Of a DNA stretch of 64,000 bases, positions 44,639 through 52,727 are shown piece after piece. This DNA is from G965233625 sp965233625 (GTDB lineage: Bacteria > Planctomycetota > Planctomycetia > Pirellulales > Pirellulaceae), in the NCBI GenBank assembly GCA_965233625.1, contig OZ247499.1, positions 2,914,001-2,978,000 of the forward strand, given 5' to 3'. The stretch's first letter is position 1. Each line of letters opens with the position of its first letter. Under the pieces are notes generated by a model that was not told the origin of the DNA, made no database searches, and worked only from the letters and a program-made list of their open reading frames with translations. A program made the position numbers and the translations under genes.

Positions 44639-46153
44639 ATGAAGACGCTTCAGACAGCGATCGCATTGGCTGTAATGTCAGCTGCCTTCACAGGCAGTTC
44701 GGCATGGGCAGCTTGCTGCGGCGCCAACAGTTACCTCAATGCAGGTGACTGCGAACCAAGCAGCTACTGTTGTGCTCAGCAGCAGTGCGAAACAGTGATG
44801 AAGACCGTTCGTTCGGTCGAGTATCAGCAGCAGCAGTTCACCTGCTACAAGAACGTGTACGAAACGGTCAACGAAGAGAAGACCATCAACTGCACACGTT
44901 ACGTCAAAGAAACCCGTTACCGTACGTGCAACTACACCACGTGCCACCCCGTGTACGAAACCAAGTACCGCACTTGCACGTACACCATCAACAAGCCTGT
45001 CTACGAGACCAAGACGCGTAACATCTGTTACACCGTCAACCGTCCTGTATGGGAAACCAAGACACGCAACATCTGCTACACGGTACGCAAACCTGTCTGG
45101 GAAACCAAGACAAAGAACATCTGCTACACCGTACGCAAGCCAGTGTGGGAAACCAAGACGAAGAACATCTGCTACACGACCTACAACCGTGTATACGAAA
45201 ACCGCACTCGCACCTACACATACAATGTCCGTCGTCCAGTGTACGAAACAAAGACACGTACCTACACCTACAACGTTCAGCGTCCTGTGTACGAAACCAA
45301 GACCCGTACTTACACCTACCACGTTCGCGTGCCAGTGAAGTACGAAAAAGAAGTTCAGTACAACACCGGCCACTGGGAAACACGCACCCGCGTTATTCCT
45401 GGCAAGAGCTACACACGCACCGTTCAGGATCCAGGCACCTGGTCTTACGATCCTTGCACCTGCCGTTGCGTTTACCAGCCAGGCTGCTGCCGTACGATCA
45501 CCTGCAAGACTCCAGATCGCACTTGCTGCCACAAAGTATGGGTTCCTGAATGCAAGACCCGCACCGTATGCTGCACCAAGTACGTCTGCGAACCTCGCAC
45601 CAAGACCTGCACCTACAAAGTATGCCGCATGGTCTGCGAACCCCGCACCAAGACCTGCACATACAAAGTATGCCGCTGGGTCTGCGAACCTCGCACCAAG
45701 ACCTGCTGCTACAAAGTATGCAAGCTGGTTCCACAGCAGCACACCAAGACCTGCTGCTACAAAGTATGCCGCTGGGTATGCGAACAGCGCACCAAGACCT
45801 GCACGTACAAAGTATGCCGCTGGGTCTGCGAGCAGCGCACCAAGCAGTGCTGCTACAAAGTATGCCGCATGGTGCCTGAACAGCGCACCAAGACCTGCTG
45901 CTACCGCGTATGCAAAATGGTTCCACAGACCTGCACCAAGACCATCCCTTACCGGGTATGCCGCATGGTCAAGAAGACCCACTGCAAGCAGGTTCCTTAC
46001 TGCGTAACCAAGCCAGTATGCTACACCAAGACGATCTGCGTACCACGCACCGTCTGCAAGAAAGTTCCTTACACCGTAACCCGCTGCGTACCTAAAGTTG
46101 TATGCAAGCAGGTTCCAGTTCAGGTAACCACTTGCAACCCATGCTGCAACTAG
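44639..46153 (+). CDS. Secreted Cys/Tyr-rich YTV-type repeat protein
   Basis: A 504-residue protein with a signal peptide (MKTLQTAIALAVMSAAFTGS to AWA) and about 60 Cys. Residues 104-231 are eight tandem 16-residue units of type PVWETKTRNICYTVRK. Residues 316-443 are eight more of type VCEPRTKTCTYKVCRM. Between them is a Pro/Gly/Cys-rich linker. It matches the YTV family described in planctomycetes (Pfam YTV as I recall it), thought to be surface or wall related. The pattern of regular Cys, Tyr and Lys suggests a heavily cross-linked, very basic surface protein. Codons are strongly biased, suggesting high expression. AAGGAG lies eight bases before the ATG at 44639, and a terminator follows. 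Confidence 0.9.
   Translation: MKTLQTAIALAVMSAAFTGSSAWAACCGANSYLNAGDCEPSSYCCAQQQCETVMKTVRSVEYQQQQFTCYKNVYETVNEEKTINCTRYVKETRYRTCNYTTCHPVYETKYRTCTYTINKPVYETKTRNICYTVNRPVWETKTRNICYTVRKPVWETKTKNICYTVRKPVWETKTKNICYTTYNRVYENRTRTYTYNVRRPVYETKTRTYTYNVQRPVYETKTRTYTYHVRVPVKYEKEVQYNTGHWETRTRVIPGKSYTRTVQDPGTWSYDPCTCRCVYQPGCCRTITCKTPDRTCCHKVWVPECKTRTVCCTKYVCEPRTKTCTYKVCRMVCEPRTKTCTYKVCRWVCEPRTKTCCYKVCKLVPQQHTKTCCYKVCRWVCEQRTKTCTYKVCRWVCEQRTKQCCYKVCRMVPEQRTKTCCYRVCKMVPQTCTKTIPYRVCRMVKKTHCKQVPYCVTKPVCYTKTICVPRTVCKKVPYTVTRCVPKVVCKQVPVQVTTCNPCCN
44948..45331 (+). repeat. Tandem repeat array 1 (8 x 48 bp) inside the YTV-type gene
   Basis: Eight in-frame 48-base units encode residues 104-231. Units 3-5 are nearly identical at the protein level (WETKTKNICYTV); units 6-8 replace the Cys with Tyr (TRTYTYNV). 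The identity of copies fits expansion by slippage or unequal crossover. Confidence 0.9.
45584..45967 (+). repeat. Tandem repeat array 2 (8 x 48 bp) inside the YTV-type gene
   Basis: Eight in-frame 48-base units encode residues 316-443, with consensus VCEPRTKTCTYKVCRx. Unit 4 carries QQHTKTC and units 7-8 begin VP in place of VC. The array has the same number and length of units as array 1 but a different consensus. Confidence 0.9.
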
Positions 46154-46261
46154 TTGATGGCCGGTTGCCCCGTGCAGCCGGCGCCCGTCATCGTGCAAAC
46201 GAAGACGACGTCGACCAGCGAATAACTTCGCTTCGCCGGAAGTGTTAATCTGGCAAACCGG

Positions 46262-46297
46262 GCGGCTTGACTCTGCAAAGGGTCAAGCCGCTTTTTT
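46262..46297 (+). terminator. Intrinsic terminator of the YTV-type gene
   Basis: GCGGCTTGAC (46262-46271) pairs with GTCAAGCCGC (46282-46291) across ten bases and is followed by six T residues. It lies 108 bases after the stop. Confidence 0.92.
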
Positions 46298-46374
46298 CAT
46301 TGTGTTGCCAGCACTCACAAGGCCCGACGGGCCGCTGTTAAGTCAGCGAAGGGCGCCAGCCCTGGGTTTAGAAG

Positions 46375-47115
46375 TTATCCATCGATCGGACTGTTTTCTC
46401 GTTCTCGCTTACTGTCCTCAAGGGAGTCGAAGGGCGGGTATATGCGATTACGGACAAATATCCCCATTGTGTAAATCCCTGCCGCCGTGCACACGTAGGG
46501 CATCGCAATGGTCAAAGGAAGGACTGGAACAAAGAATTCGATCTTCCGCTGCGATATGGCGGCCGGCAGTTGATAGACCACTCCCGAATAGGAAATGATC
46601 GTACAGATCACCGCCAGAATCCCAGTAGCGGCTAACAACGAGCTCATGCTGATTCTGACCCCTCTTCGCGCATAAAGATGTTGGCACAACCAAGCGAAAG
46701 AAGTCACCGACCAGACCTTCACCAGAAAGTTCACCAACTCAACCCACCTGACCCAGAACCATCGCTCGTTCCACGGCACGTCGCCGTACACAATAAACGG
46801 CCAGAACTCGGCATCTCCGCTTAGCGAATTTGGGCTAGGACCATCAACATGAATCATCCAGTACGAATAAAGAATCCAGGCGATCACACCACTTACCGTT
46901 GCGATCCGGAGTCGTGTTGAACGGAACAGCGCGATAACATCGAACCATTCAATGTGTCGATTCAAAGGCTGCACCTCTCTACGGACTGACAACGCGTCAA
47001 TACGCCTGTTTCTGGCAGAATGAATTATAAAGGCCGCGAGTAGAAGAAAATAGAAACCGCTGCACCAGCGTGCTCGACGGAAACATCCCCGTTTCGCTAA
47101 ATTCACCACCCCCAT
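46375..47115 (-). CDS. Hypothetical multi-pass membrane protein
   Basis: A 246-residue protein with about five hydrophobic segments (FYFLLLAAFIIHSA, VSGVIAWILYSYWMI, NFLVKVWSVTSFAWLC, SLLAATGILAVICTIIS, LTIAMPYVCTAAGIYTMGIF). Between segments 2 and 3 is a short polar part. No family is recognised. Its start overlaps the end of the next upstream gene by 13 bases, so they are coupled. It is one of four low-GC minus-strand genes in a row. Confidence 0.7.
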   Translation of the reverse strand: MGVVNLAKRGCFRRARWCSGFYFLLLAAFIIHSARNRRIDALSVRREVQPLNRHIEWFDVIALFRSTRLRIATVSGVIAWILYSYWMIHVDGPSPNSLSGDAEFWPFIVYGDVPWNERWFWVRWVELVNFLVKVWSVTSFAWLCQHLYARRGVRISMSSLLAATGILAVICTIISYSGVVYQLPAAISQRKIEFFVPVLPLTIAMPYVCTAAGIYTMGIFVRNRIYPPFDSLEDSKRERENSPIDG

Positions 47116-47507
47116 TTCGCCTTGAATCTATCGGCTTCCGCTCTCGCAAGACGATTCATCGAGACGAGTTCCTCCACCATGGCAACACAGAACGTAATTA
47201 TTCGGCTGTTGCTGGTGAATTGCAGTTGATACTGGATTCGTGATTCCCACTCTGCTTCAGTGCGATTGTTGCGGGTGGAAGAGTCAAGGTCAGATGGCAA
47301 TGGGCCGTTGTGTCCAACCGGCCAGACGCGCATAGCGCAATTCGCGTCCGATACGTGGTAAGCGAGCCTCGCAACTGTCGCGAGGACTGAAATACGCAGG
47401 ATTACACTCATCGTTCCGTCTGGATGCCAACGGATGTTGTCAATGAAGACGTGAGGATAGAGGGCTAGAATGCGTTCAAAATCAGAGACAACTTCTGGAT
47501 TAGCCAT
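47103..47507 (-). CDS. Hypothetical 134-residue protein
   Basis: A soluble protein starting MANPEVVSDFERILALYPHV. It has no signal peptide, and the middle (MRVWPVGHNGPLPSD) and end (RLARAEADRFKAKWGW) are polar. The ATG at 47507 is used. The family is not recognised. Position between two membrane-protein genes, overlap with one, and low GC suggest a recently acquired or fast-evolving set. Confidence 0.65.
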   Translation of the reverse strand: MANPEVVSDFERILALYPHVFIDNIRWHPDGTMSVILRISVLATVARLAYHVSDANCAMRVWPVGHNGPLPSDLDSSTRNNRTEAEWESRIQYQLQFTSNSRIITFCVAMVEELVSMNRLARAEADRFKAKWGW

Positions 47508-47550
47508 CACTTTAGTCGAGATCTTATTCGTACTCTCGACTCCCTATGGT

Positions 47551-48141
47551 TTAGCCCTCGGGTGTGTGTCTCAGCGGCTTCTTCCCGCTCACCTCCGCCG
47601 GATGGTCTTCGATCTCGATTTTGATGGGAAGTTCAATTTTCCCCAGTTCACTTACGTGTTGTTCGAGATACGTTACCCGGATGAACCGACCCTGCCCGGC
47701 AGTATCAGCTTCACCCCATGCGGGACACGAATACCGCCGCCCTTTACACCAGTATTGAATCTCCGTACCCGTGTGCTGGTTAGTGTGTACGCATAATACG
47801 ATTCCAATGCGCACATGCGTTTCGTCAAATGTCTCGATGTCAACAAAGAAGTATTCGCGAATTGGCGTGGCGGAATCGGAATGTATATCAAGCAGGCAAC
47901 GAAAATCGCCGCCTGTCTGAAATTCACCGGCTTCCCGTTGATAACGATCAATGTATCGTTTTTCGATTCGGGCGTCGTACCTGGAGGCGATAAAGCCAAC
48001 CAGGAAAACGGCTGCCAACAGAGCCATGCAGGTTAACGCGTAATACGTAGCAGCCGTAAACGAAATCCAAGTCAGCGCGATTCCTGGCGCAGCCAGAAGT
48101 AACAGACAACCTACCAGGTCAAACCACATGGGGCGTTTCAT
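47551..48141 (-). CDS. Hypothetical membrane-anchored protein
   Basis: A 196-residue protein with two N-terminal membrane segments (LVGCLLLLAAPGIALTWISF and YALTCMALLAAVFLVGFIAS) and a soluble C-terminal domain of about 130 residues with beta-strand-like alternation (EYFFVDIETFDETHVRIGIVL, GKIELPIKIEIED). No family is recognised. It precedes the two hypothetical genes above in the minus-strand run. Confidence 0.65.
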   Translation of the reverse strand: MKRPMWFDLVGCLLLLAAPGIALTWISFTAATYYALTCMALLAAVFLVGFIASRYDARIEKRYIDRYQREAGEFQTGGDFRCLLDIHSDSATPIREYFFVDIETFDETHVRIGIVLCVHTNQHTGTEIQYWCKGRRYSCPAWGEADTAGQGRFIRVTYLEQHVSELGKIELPIKIEIEDHPAEVSGKKPLRHTPEG

Positions 48142-48241
48142 CCTGCGTTCCGTTATGGGGCTGCTTTGCGGCGGACAGAGCTTTGGAGATGCTGCCGAGG
48201 AAAGCGGCGGACTCCATAATGATGAAGCGATTTGAAGCGTT

Positions 48242-48766
48242 TCAGACGGGTGGGTCGGGATCCGGCGTCAAGTTACGAACATAGTGCGAGAATCCATCTG
48301 CAACAAATGAGCAAGGGTACGCGTGATCCAGGTTTGCCCAAGCTGGTCGCTGCAAACGGTCGTCGTCTGAATGAACGGCAATACGACCGTCCCCTCCGTC
48401 AGTCAGGTCAAGATAGATCGGCCAATCCTGGTAATCAAAGGCGAAGACGAGCACCTTCCTGGGGATCGACCTGTTGTTGTAATACTCGAACTCCGTTCTA
48501 ACAAGCAGATCGTCACCGTCGTTGAAATTGTGGCGGCCGATTGAAGCGAAACGCCACAAATAAAATTCGTTGCCATCAATTGGTAGATCAGGGTGCGCAT
48601 AAATTGCGGATACAATCGCGCTATTGTAGCTGGACATCACCTCTAAGAAATCTGCAGGAAGTATCACCCCGAAGTTGCGTTCGTAAAGATCAAACGTCGT
48701 AAGGTCGTTCCAGGGTATCGCAGATTTTGGATGAAGATGATCGAGCAATCGCCGGTTGTCAGCCAT
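48242..48766 (-). CDS. SMI1/KNR4 (SUKH)-like protein
   Basis: A 174-residue protein. The core ERNFGVILPADFLEVMSSYN, followed by FYLWRFASIGRHNFND and KVLVFAFDYQDWPIYLDLTDG, is typical of SUKH proteins. The ATG at 48766 (MADNRRLLDH) is used; the frame continues further upstream but then covers the antisense of the next gene. It could be an orphan immunity protein; no toxin is near. Function beyond family is inference. Confidence 0.75.
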   Translation of the reverse strand: MADNRRLLDHLHPKSAIPWNDLTTFDLYERNFGVILPADFLEVMSSYNSAIVSAIYAHPDLPIDGNEFYLWRFASIGRHNFNDGDDLLVRTEFEYYNNRSIPRKVLVFAFDYQDWPIYLDLTDGGDGRIAVHSDDDRLQRPAWANLDHAYPCSFVADGFSHYVRNLTPDPDPPV

Positions 48767-48789
48767 GACACGGTCGCCAGAGAAAAGTC

Positions 48790-49722
48790 CTACATCCCGG
48801 CGGGCGCCGGTGTCTTCTCGATCGTTACTTTGCCGCCCTTTTGGACCACGGGTGGAGCGGTGTTGTTGAGCAGGTCGCAGTCGAGGATTTTGAGGCGGCT
48901 GTAGCCTTCGGTGCGGACTTGTGCGTCGCCGTTGTTGCCGACGAGTGAGACTTCCAGCGAGACCCGGCTGGCGCCGCCTACGGACAGACCGCTGCGACCG
49001 TTGCCGCGGAGGGTGACGCCCTGAATCTTGATGTCGGTGGCAGTGTCGTGGGCGTTGATGCCATCGAGCTGATAGCCCTGCACGACCAGATTCTGAATCA
49101 CCACGCCGTGGCACATATATAAGCCGATGCCCACTTGATGGTGCGTATGCCGCAGGTCGTAGTCGGACGGAATCCGGCCCGGCTCGGCAGCGAAGTAGAT
49201 CAGACCATTATAAAGGCACCACTGCTTCGCCTTGAGTTCAGGCAGCTTACGCCCCTGGGGCTTCACTTCTTCCGCAGGTTTGCCATCTAGATACAGCAGC
49301 TGGTGGTTCAATCGCGGCGGCCGGTAGGTGAACAGATTGCCGCCGGCGAAACGCCATGCATCAGGCACCGGGCGCGAACCATCGAGAATGGCGCCACGTC
49401 CATCGATCACCAGGGGGATTTTTTCAAAGGCGCCGTTGTCGCGGCCGGTTAGCGTCACGCACTCGCGATACGGCTCGTCATTCTTATAGAGGATGATGCG
49501 ATCGCCGGCTTTGGCGACGCGCAATGCTTTGGCAATGGTGCGGCAGGGGCCGGTGCCCTGCTGGGCGTACAGTTCCGTGCCGCCGTCGAAACGGTCATCG
49601 CCGCCCACGTTGTTGACATAGATATCGCGGGCCAGCGCCGGACAGGCGATCAGCAGCAACCCGGCAAAACAGGCAGCGGGCGTCAGGTGTTGAATCAGTC
49701 TGCAAGGCAGTGACTTGCGCAT
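48790..49722 (-). CDS. Secreted right-handed beta-helix protein
   Basis: A 310-residue protein with a signal peptide (ending about LLIACPALA) followed by RDIYVNNVGGDDRFDGGTEL and GPCRTIAKALRVAKAGDRIIL, the usual start of parallel beta-helix proteins. Short repeats of the solenoid (GVVIQNLVVQGYQLDGINAHD, KIQGVTLRGNGRSGLSVGG) follow. Such proteins include polysaccharide lyases and C5-epimerases, or binding proteins; no catalytic residues can be named. The ATG at 49722 is chosen over one at 49782. Confidence 0.87.
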   Translation of the reverse strand: MRKSLPCRLIQHLTPAACFAGLLLIACPALARDIYVNNVGGDDRFDGGTELYAQQGTGPCRTIAKALRVAKAGDRIILYKNDEPYRECVTLTGRDNGAFEKIPLVIDGRGAILDGSRPVPDAWRFAGGNLFTYRPPRLNHQLLYLDGKPAEEVKPQGRKLPELKAKQWCLYNGLIYFAAEPGRIPSDYDLRHTHHQVGIGLYMCHGVVIQNLVVQGYQLDGINAHDTATDIKIQGVTLRGNGRSGLSVGGASRVSLEVSLVGNNGDAQVRTEGYSRLKILDCDLLNNTAPPVVQKGGKVTIEKTPAPAGM

Positions 49723-49995
49723 AAATCGTACATCCTCGAAAATCGTCGCAGCCAGAATCTTTGGAACCATCGCGATCTGCACGCGGCGAACGGCCGGTCC
49801 GTCGCTATGCTAGCATGAGCCTGCGAAAGGGGCGAGCAATCCTTCGCGAACCGGGCGAGTTTTGCAGCATTCCCCGGAAAGACTACCATGCACAGTGCCC
49901 GCCCTGCCGTAAAATGACGGATTGCAATGGCAGATTCGCCCGCCCCGGCGCGGGTTGTTATGAGTCTGCCGGAAACCACGGAGCCACCCGCCCGC

Positions 49996-50679
49996 ATGAC
50001 AGAGTTTCAGATCAACGGCAACACGTTGCAGTTAGTGCAGGGCGATATCGTCGCCCAGGATGTCGATGCGGTGGTGAACGCCGCCAATAGCCAGCTTTCT
50101 GGCGGAACCGGTGTGAACGGCGCCATCCAGCGGCACGGCGGACCTGCCATTATCTACGAAACCTCGCAGCGATACCCGCAAGGCTGCGCGACCGGGTCTG
50201 CGGTGATCACGGCTGGCGGCGACTTGCGGGCGGGCTATGTGATTCATGCCGTCGGCCCCGTCTGGCGTGGCGGCCGCACGCAGGAAGACCGGCTGCTGGC
50301 GTCGGCCTATCGCAGCAGCCTGCAACTGGCCACGGCCTATCACCGCCGCCGGGTGGCGATGCCCGCGCTCAGCACCGGCGTGTACGGCTATCCGCTCGAC
50401 CTGGCCGCGACGGTCGCCCTCTCGACCGTGATGGACTACTTGCAAAAACACTCGCTGCCATCGCTCGTGCGTTTCGTCCTGTTCGACGGCCACGCCTACG
50501 ACGAATTCGCCGCCGCCCTGGACCACCTCCGCCAGCACCCGCAACCGCCACCCCTGCAACCCGGCGAACAACCCATCCACGACCCGCAACCCCTCGACGA
50601 ACCCCACCCCCTCGACGGCATGTGGGACGAAGATGAAGGCGAAGAAGACGACAGCAGCGACGAACGGCGGCTGTGGTAG
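49996..50679 (+). CDS. Macro-domain ADP-ribose-binding protein with acidic tail
   Basis: About 227 residues. LVQGDIVAQDVDAVVNAANSQ and GGTGVNGAIQRHGG, then GYVIHAVGPVWRGG and MPALSTGVYGYP are the hallmark loops of the macro-domain family, which binds or hydrolyses ADP-ribose and related groups. After about residue 165 the protein continues into a Pro/Gln/His-rich region and ends in an acidic stretch (EDEGEEDDSSDERRLW), which is unusual. Start is uncertain among 49927, 49960 and 49996; the last gives the family-like MTEFQINGNT. Confidence 0.87.
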   Translation: MTEFQINGNTLQLVQGDIVAQDVDAVVNAANSQLSGGTGVNGAIQRHGGPAIIYETSQRYPQGCATGSAVITAGGDLRAGYVIHAVGPVWRGGRTQEDRLLASAYRSSLQLATAYHRRRVAMPALSTGVYGYPLDLAATVALSTVMDYLQKHSLPSLVRFVLFDGHAYDEFAAALDHLRQHPQPPPLQPGEQPIHDPQPLDEPHPLDGMWDEDEGEEDDSSDERRLW

Positions 50680-50689
50680 TTAGCGACTC

Positions 50690-51145
50690 ATGCGAGTACA
50701 AATCAGCGAAACCGAGCGGAATGGCATTCGACCCTCATTCTGGGATTTTGTTATTACAGATGGGGCGTGTGTCGTCTTCGACTCAACCTGGGTATCCATA
50801 AAATTTAAATCGCCTGAGGCTGCACGTTGGCTTTCGCAGATTGTAGTTGCAGCTTACGCGGACAACTGCTTCTGGCCGCCGCCCGGCCGACGTACACCAC
50901 CGGCTTCTTTTCTTACATGGACAGGCAACCTCAAAGATGACTGTACCGCCGAAACTACTTTGTTTTACGCACATGCCGAATGGTGTCGCAAAGCATCGTG
51001 GTACTGCATGGTTACGGCGAAAGCGGATGACCGGCGTGTCTTTCACTCCGCTGATCATTGCATACAAATTAGGCGAGGTGCCTCCGCCCGGTGGTTGTGC
51101 GAATTGTTTATTTACGCAGCAGGCAGCGGAACCGACGAAGATTAA
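50690..51145 (+). CDS. Hypothetical protein, first of a duplicated accessory cluster
   Basis: A 151-residue protein (RPSFWDFVITDGACVVFDST near the start, then AEWCRKASWYCMVTAKADDR and ARWLCELFIYAAGSGTDED). It is rich in Trp and Cys and has no signal peptide. Another frame is open over the same DNA, but this one has better composition. The family is not recognised. It starts ten bases after the macro-domain gene stop on the same strand. Confidence 0.55.
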   Translation: MRVQISETERNGIRPSFWDFVITDGACVVFDSTWVSIKFKSPEAARWLSQIVVAAYADNCFWPPPGRRTPPASFLTWTGNLKDDCTAETTLFYAHAEWCRKASWYCMVTAKADDRRVFHSADHCIQIRRGASARWLCELFIYAAGSGTDED

Positions 51146-51193
51146 CGGCGGCGTAAAAGTAGCAATGCGGTTTGGCTGGGAATTCCGATGTGC

Positions 51194-51310
51194 ATGATCG
51201 AACAATTCCCGGCGGCGATGTCGCAGATGCCAATCCCGGTCGATACGGATACGCTGGTGATTCGCGATAATGCTGACATCTATGAAAGGGCGCACAATGA
51301 GCAGCGCTAG
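51194..51310 (+). pseudogene. Truncated copy of the C-terminus of the 52.7 kb hypothetical protein
   Basis: A 38-codon frame (MIEQFPAAMSQMPIPVDTDT, LVIRDNADIYERAHNEQR) matches the region IEQFLMALSQMPIPVDTDAL of the protein encoded at 52708-53244. DNA identity is high over about 51198-51287 versus 53108-53197. The upstream part of the parent gene is absent. It overlaps the start of the TIGR02996 gene by 14 bases and probably marks a past duplication and loss. Confidence 0.8.
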
Positions 51311-52319
51311 TGAACAAGCGTTTTTAGACGCGATCCACCGTAATCCAGAGGATCAAGCTGCCGTACTGGTTTACGCTGACTGGCTGGAAGAACGTGGCGA
51401 CGGCCGCGCCGGGTATCTTCGCGCGCAGATTCAATACCGCAATGCACCCACGCCTGAAACGCGGCAGCGTTTGATTGAGAGATATCCCGGCAAGCACTTA
51501 AGCTGGATGTTCGGGCTCGAACAGACTGGGGCCATTTGCAGTTTGTCCAGACTATATCTGGGCAGCGTCGAGCGTCTACTTAACACACAATTTGTCCTCT
51601 CACCGTTGGCCATTGAGGGGCTTGATGAATTCACACGTTCGACCGGTAGAGTCCTGCCCGCAGCAATTACTTCCTGGTATTCGATCGAAAACGCCTGCAA
51701 GATGATCGAACTGGACACGGACGGTGAAGACGTAGAATATTCTCCTGGATATGCTGAAAATCCCACAAGCTGGGACCTGAACGTCGCCAACTTATTAAAA
51801 CACGGACCAGCGAATCAACGCTGGTGGATCAGTGCGTACGATAACTGCGTAGGGTACGCCGCCGAGCTGACGGATGGAGATGACCCTGCCGTGAATTGTA
51901 TTGAAACGGATGGGTCAATTATCAACGGCGCCCTTGGCGGTATAAGGTTTTCGTCGTTTATTTTCGAACGGTGTTGGTCGAAGGCAGTTCACGAAAGGTT
52001 TCCGTCCTTCCGGCACGAGCAGGCGCAGATTGGACCAAAACAATTAAGGGCGTTTAGTAAGACACGCATTGAAGGCGTACATCTGCGCCAAGCCAGTGCG
52101 CCGCGTTCCTGGAAGAGCCCATATATCGATGCAACTGGCGACGTTATTCGCTTCCGCTATTATTTTGTGGGGGATGATCATCTATTGCGCGTCGAATCTA
52201 TCGATGACCCGTCGAAGAGACGCAAGGAAGCATCGTTGACAGTGTCCGCAGCAGACGAACAACGATGCGATGAAGTGCTTACGCCGTTAATGAATACGCT
52301 GCCTCCCTCGAAGCTTTAA
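51297..52319 (+). CDS. TIGR02996 domain protein with a SUKH-like C-terminal half
   Basis: A 340-residue protein. Residues 1-50 (EQAFLDAIHRNPEDQAAVLV, YADWLEERGD) are a TIGR02996 domain. From about residue 100 a second domain with DEFTRSTGRVLPAAITSWYS and later SWDLNVANLL, NCVGYAAEL and HLLRVESIDD resembles SMI1/KNR4-like proteins. No signal peptide. The ATG at 51297 has GAAAGGG upstream. It is the first intact gene of the duplicated cluster. Its precise role is unknown. Confidence 0.72.
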   Translation: MSSASEQAFLDAIHRNPEDQAAVLVYADWLEERGDGRAGYLRAQIQYRNAPTPETRQRLIERYPGKHLSWMFGLEQTGAICSLSRLYLGSVERLLNTQFVLSPLAIEGLDEFTRSTGRVLPAAITSWYSIENACKMIELDTDGEDVEYSPGYAENPTSWDLNVANLLKHGPANQRWWISAYDNCVGYAAELTDGDDPAVNCIETDGSIINGALGGIRFSSFIFERCWSKAVHERFPSFRHEQAQIGPKQLRAFSKTRIEGVHLRQASAPRSWKSPYIDATGDVIRFRYYFVGDDHLLRVESIDDPSKRRKEASLTVSAADEQRCDEVLTPLMNTLPPSKL

Positions 52320-52424
52320 GTCACGAGGTCTAAGGGTCTCAAGGCCGCCATGGTAAAACGGGCTTCCCGACGGCGGAAAGTCAGTATGACGCTACGATGA
52401 CGATATCCTCATGGAGGCGCCCGT

Positions 52425-52727
52425 ATGATTTTGATAGCCAGTTTTGTTTTCTTAGCGTTGGCAATGCTGGCGGCATTTACTGGCGTCGTTCTGGTGTACG
52501 TGGTGGAAACGGCGCACGCCTATCAGAGTGCCTTTAATACGCTCATCGTTCCATGGGACGAAAAATGGCCGCCGATTTCAGAAGATGAATTTATGCGGCG
52601 CTGCCCGCCGGGGACGAATCGCGAACGGGCGCTGAAGGTGCGGCGGATTATCTCTGATCAGTTAGGTATTGAATACGAGAGAGTCTATCCGGAACAGCGG
52701 TTTGTCGATGACATCGGACTCGACTAA
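52425..52727 (+). CDS. Membrane-anchored protein with half-acyl-carrier-protein-like C-terminus (copy 1)
   Basis: A 100-residue protein: one N-terminal membrane helix (LIASFVFLALAMLAAFTGVV) and a soluble tail with KWPPISEDEFMRRCPPGTNR, VRRIISDQLGIEYERVYPEQ and FVDDIGLD at the very end. The tail resembles the first half of acyl carrier proteins (helix 1, then PExxFVxDLG), but stops just where the DSL phosphopantetheine site would follow. A second copy is at 53246. GGAGG lies nine bases before the ATG. The gene overlaps the next by 20 bases. Confidence 0.7.
   Translation: MILIASFVFLALAMLAAFTGVVLVYVVETAHAYQSAFNTLIVPWDEKWPPISEDEFMRRCPPGTNRERALKVRRIISDQLGIEYERVYPEQRFVDDIGLD

Noticed and set aside
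44948..45967. Regular 48-bp units that could suggest a CRISPR array
   Set aside because: The units are in frame, contiguous without unique spacers, and encode a 16-residue protein repeat.
44678..46198. 506-residue open frame on the minus strand across the YTV-type gene
   Set aside because: It is the antisense of a highly repetitive Cys/Tyr-rich gene. The plus strand has a signal peptide, a ribosome site and a terminator; the minus frame has none and its repeats only mirror the plus strand.
48767..49114. Upstream extension of the SUKH-like frame
   Set aside because: This part is antisense-frame reading of the beta-helix gene, very Arg-rich, and the family start is at 48766.
50847..51197. Alternative 116-residue frame overlapping the 50.7 kb hypothetical gene
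   Set aside because: The other frame has a start close to the macro gene stop and a more protein-like pattern. The choice is not certain.
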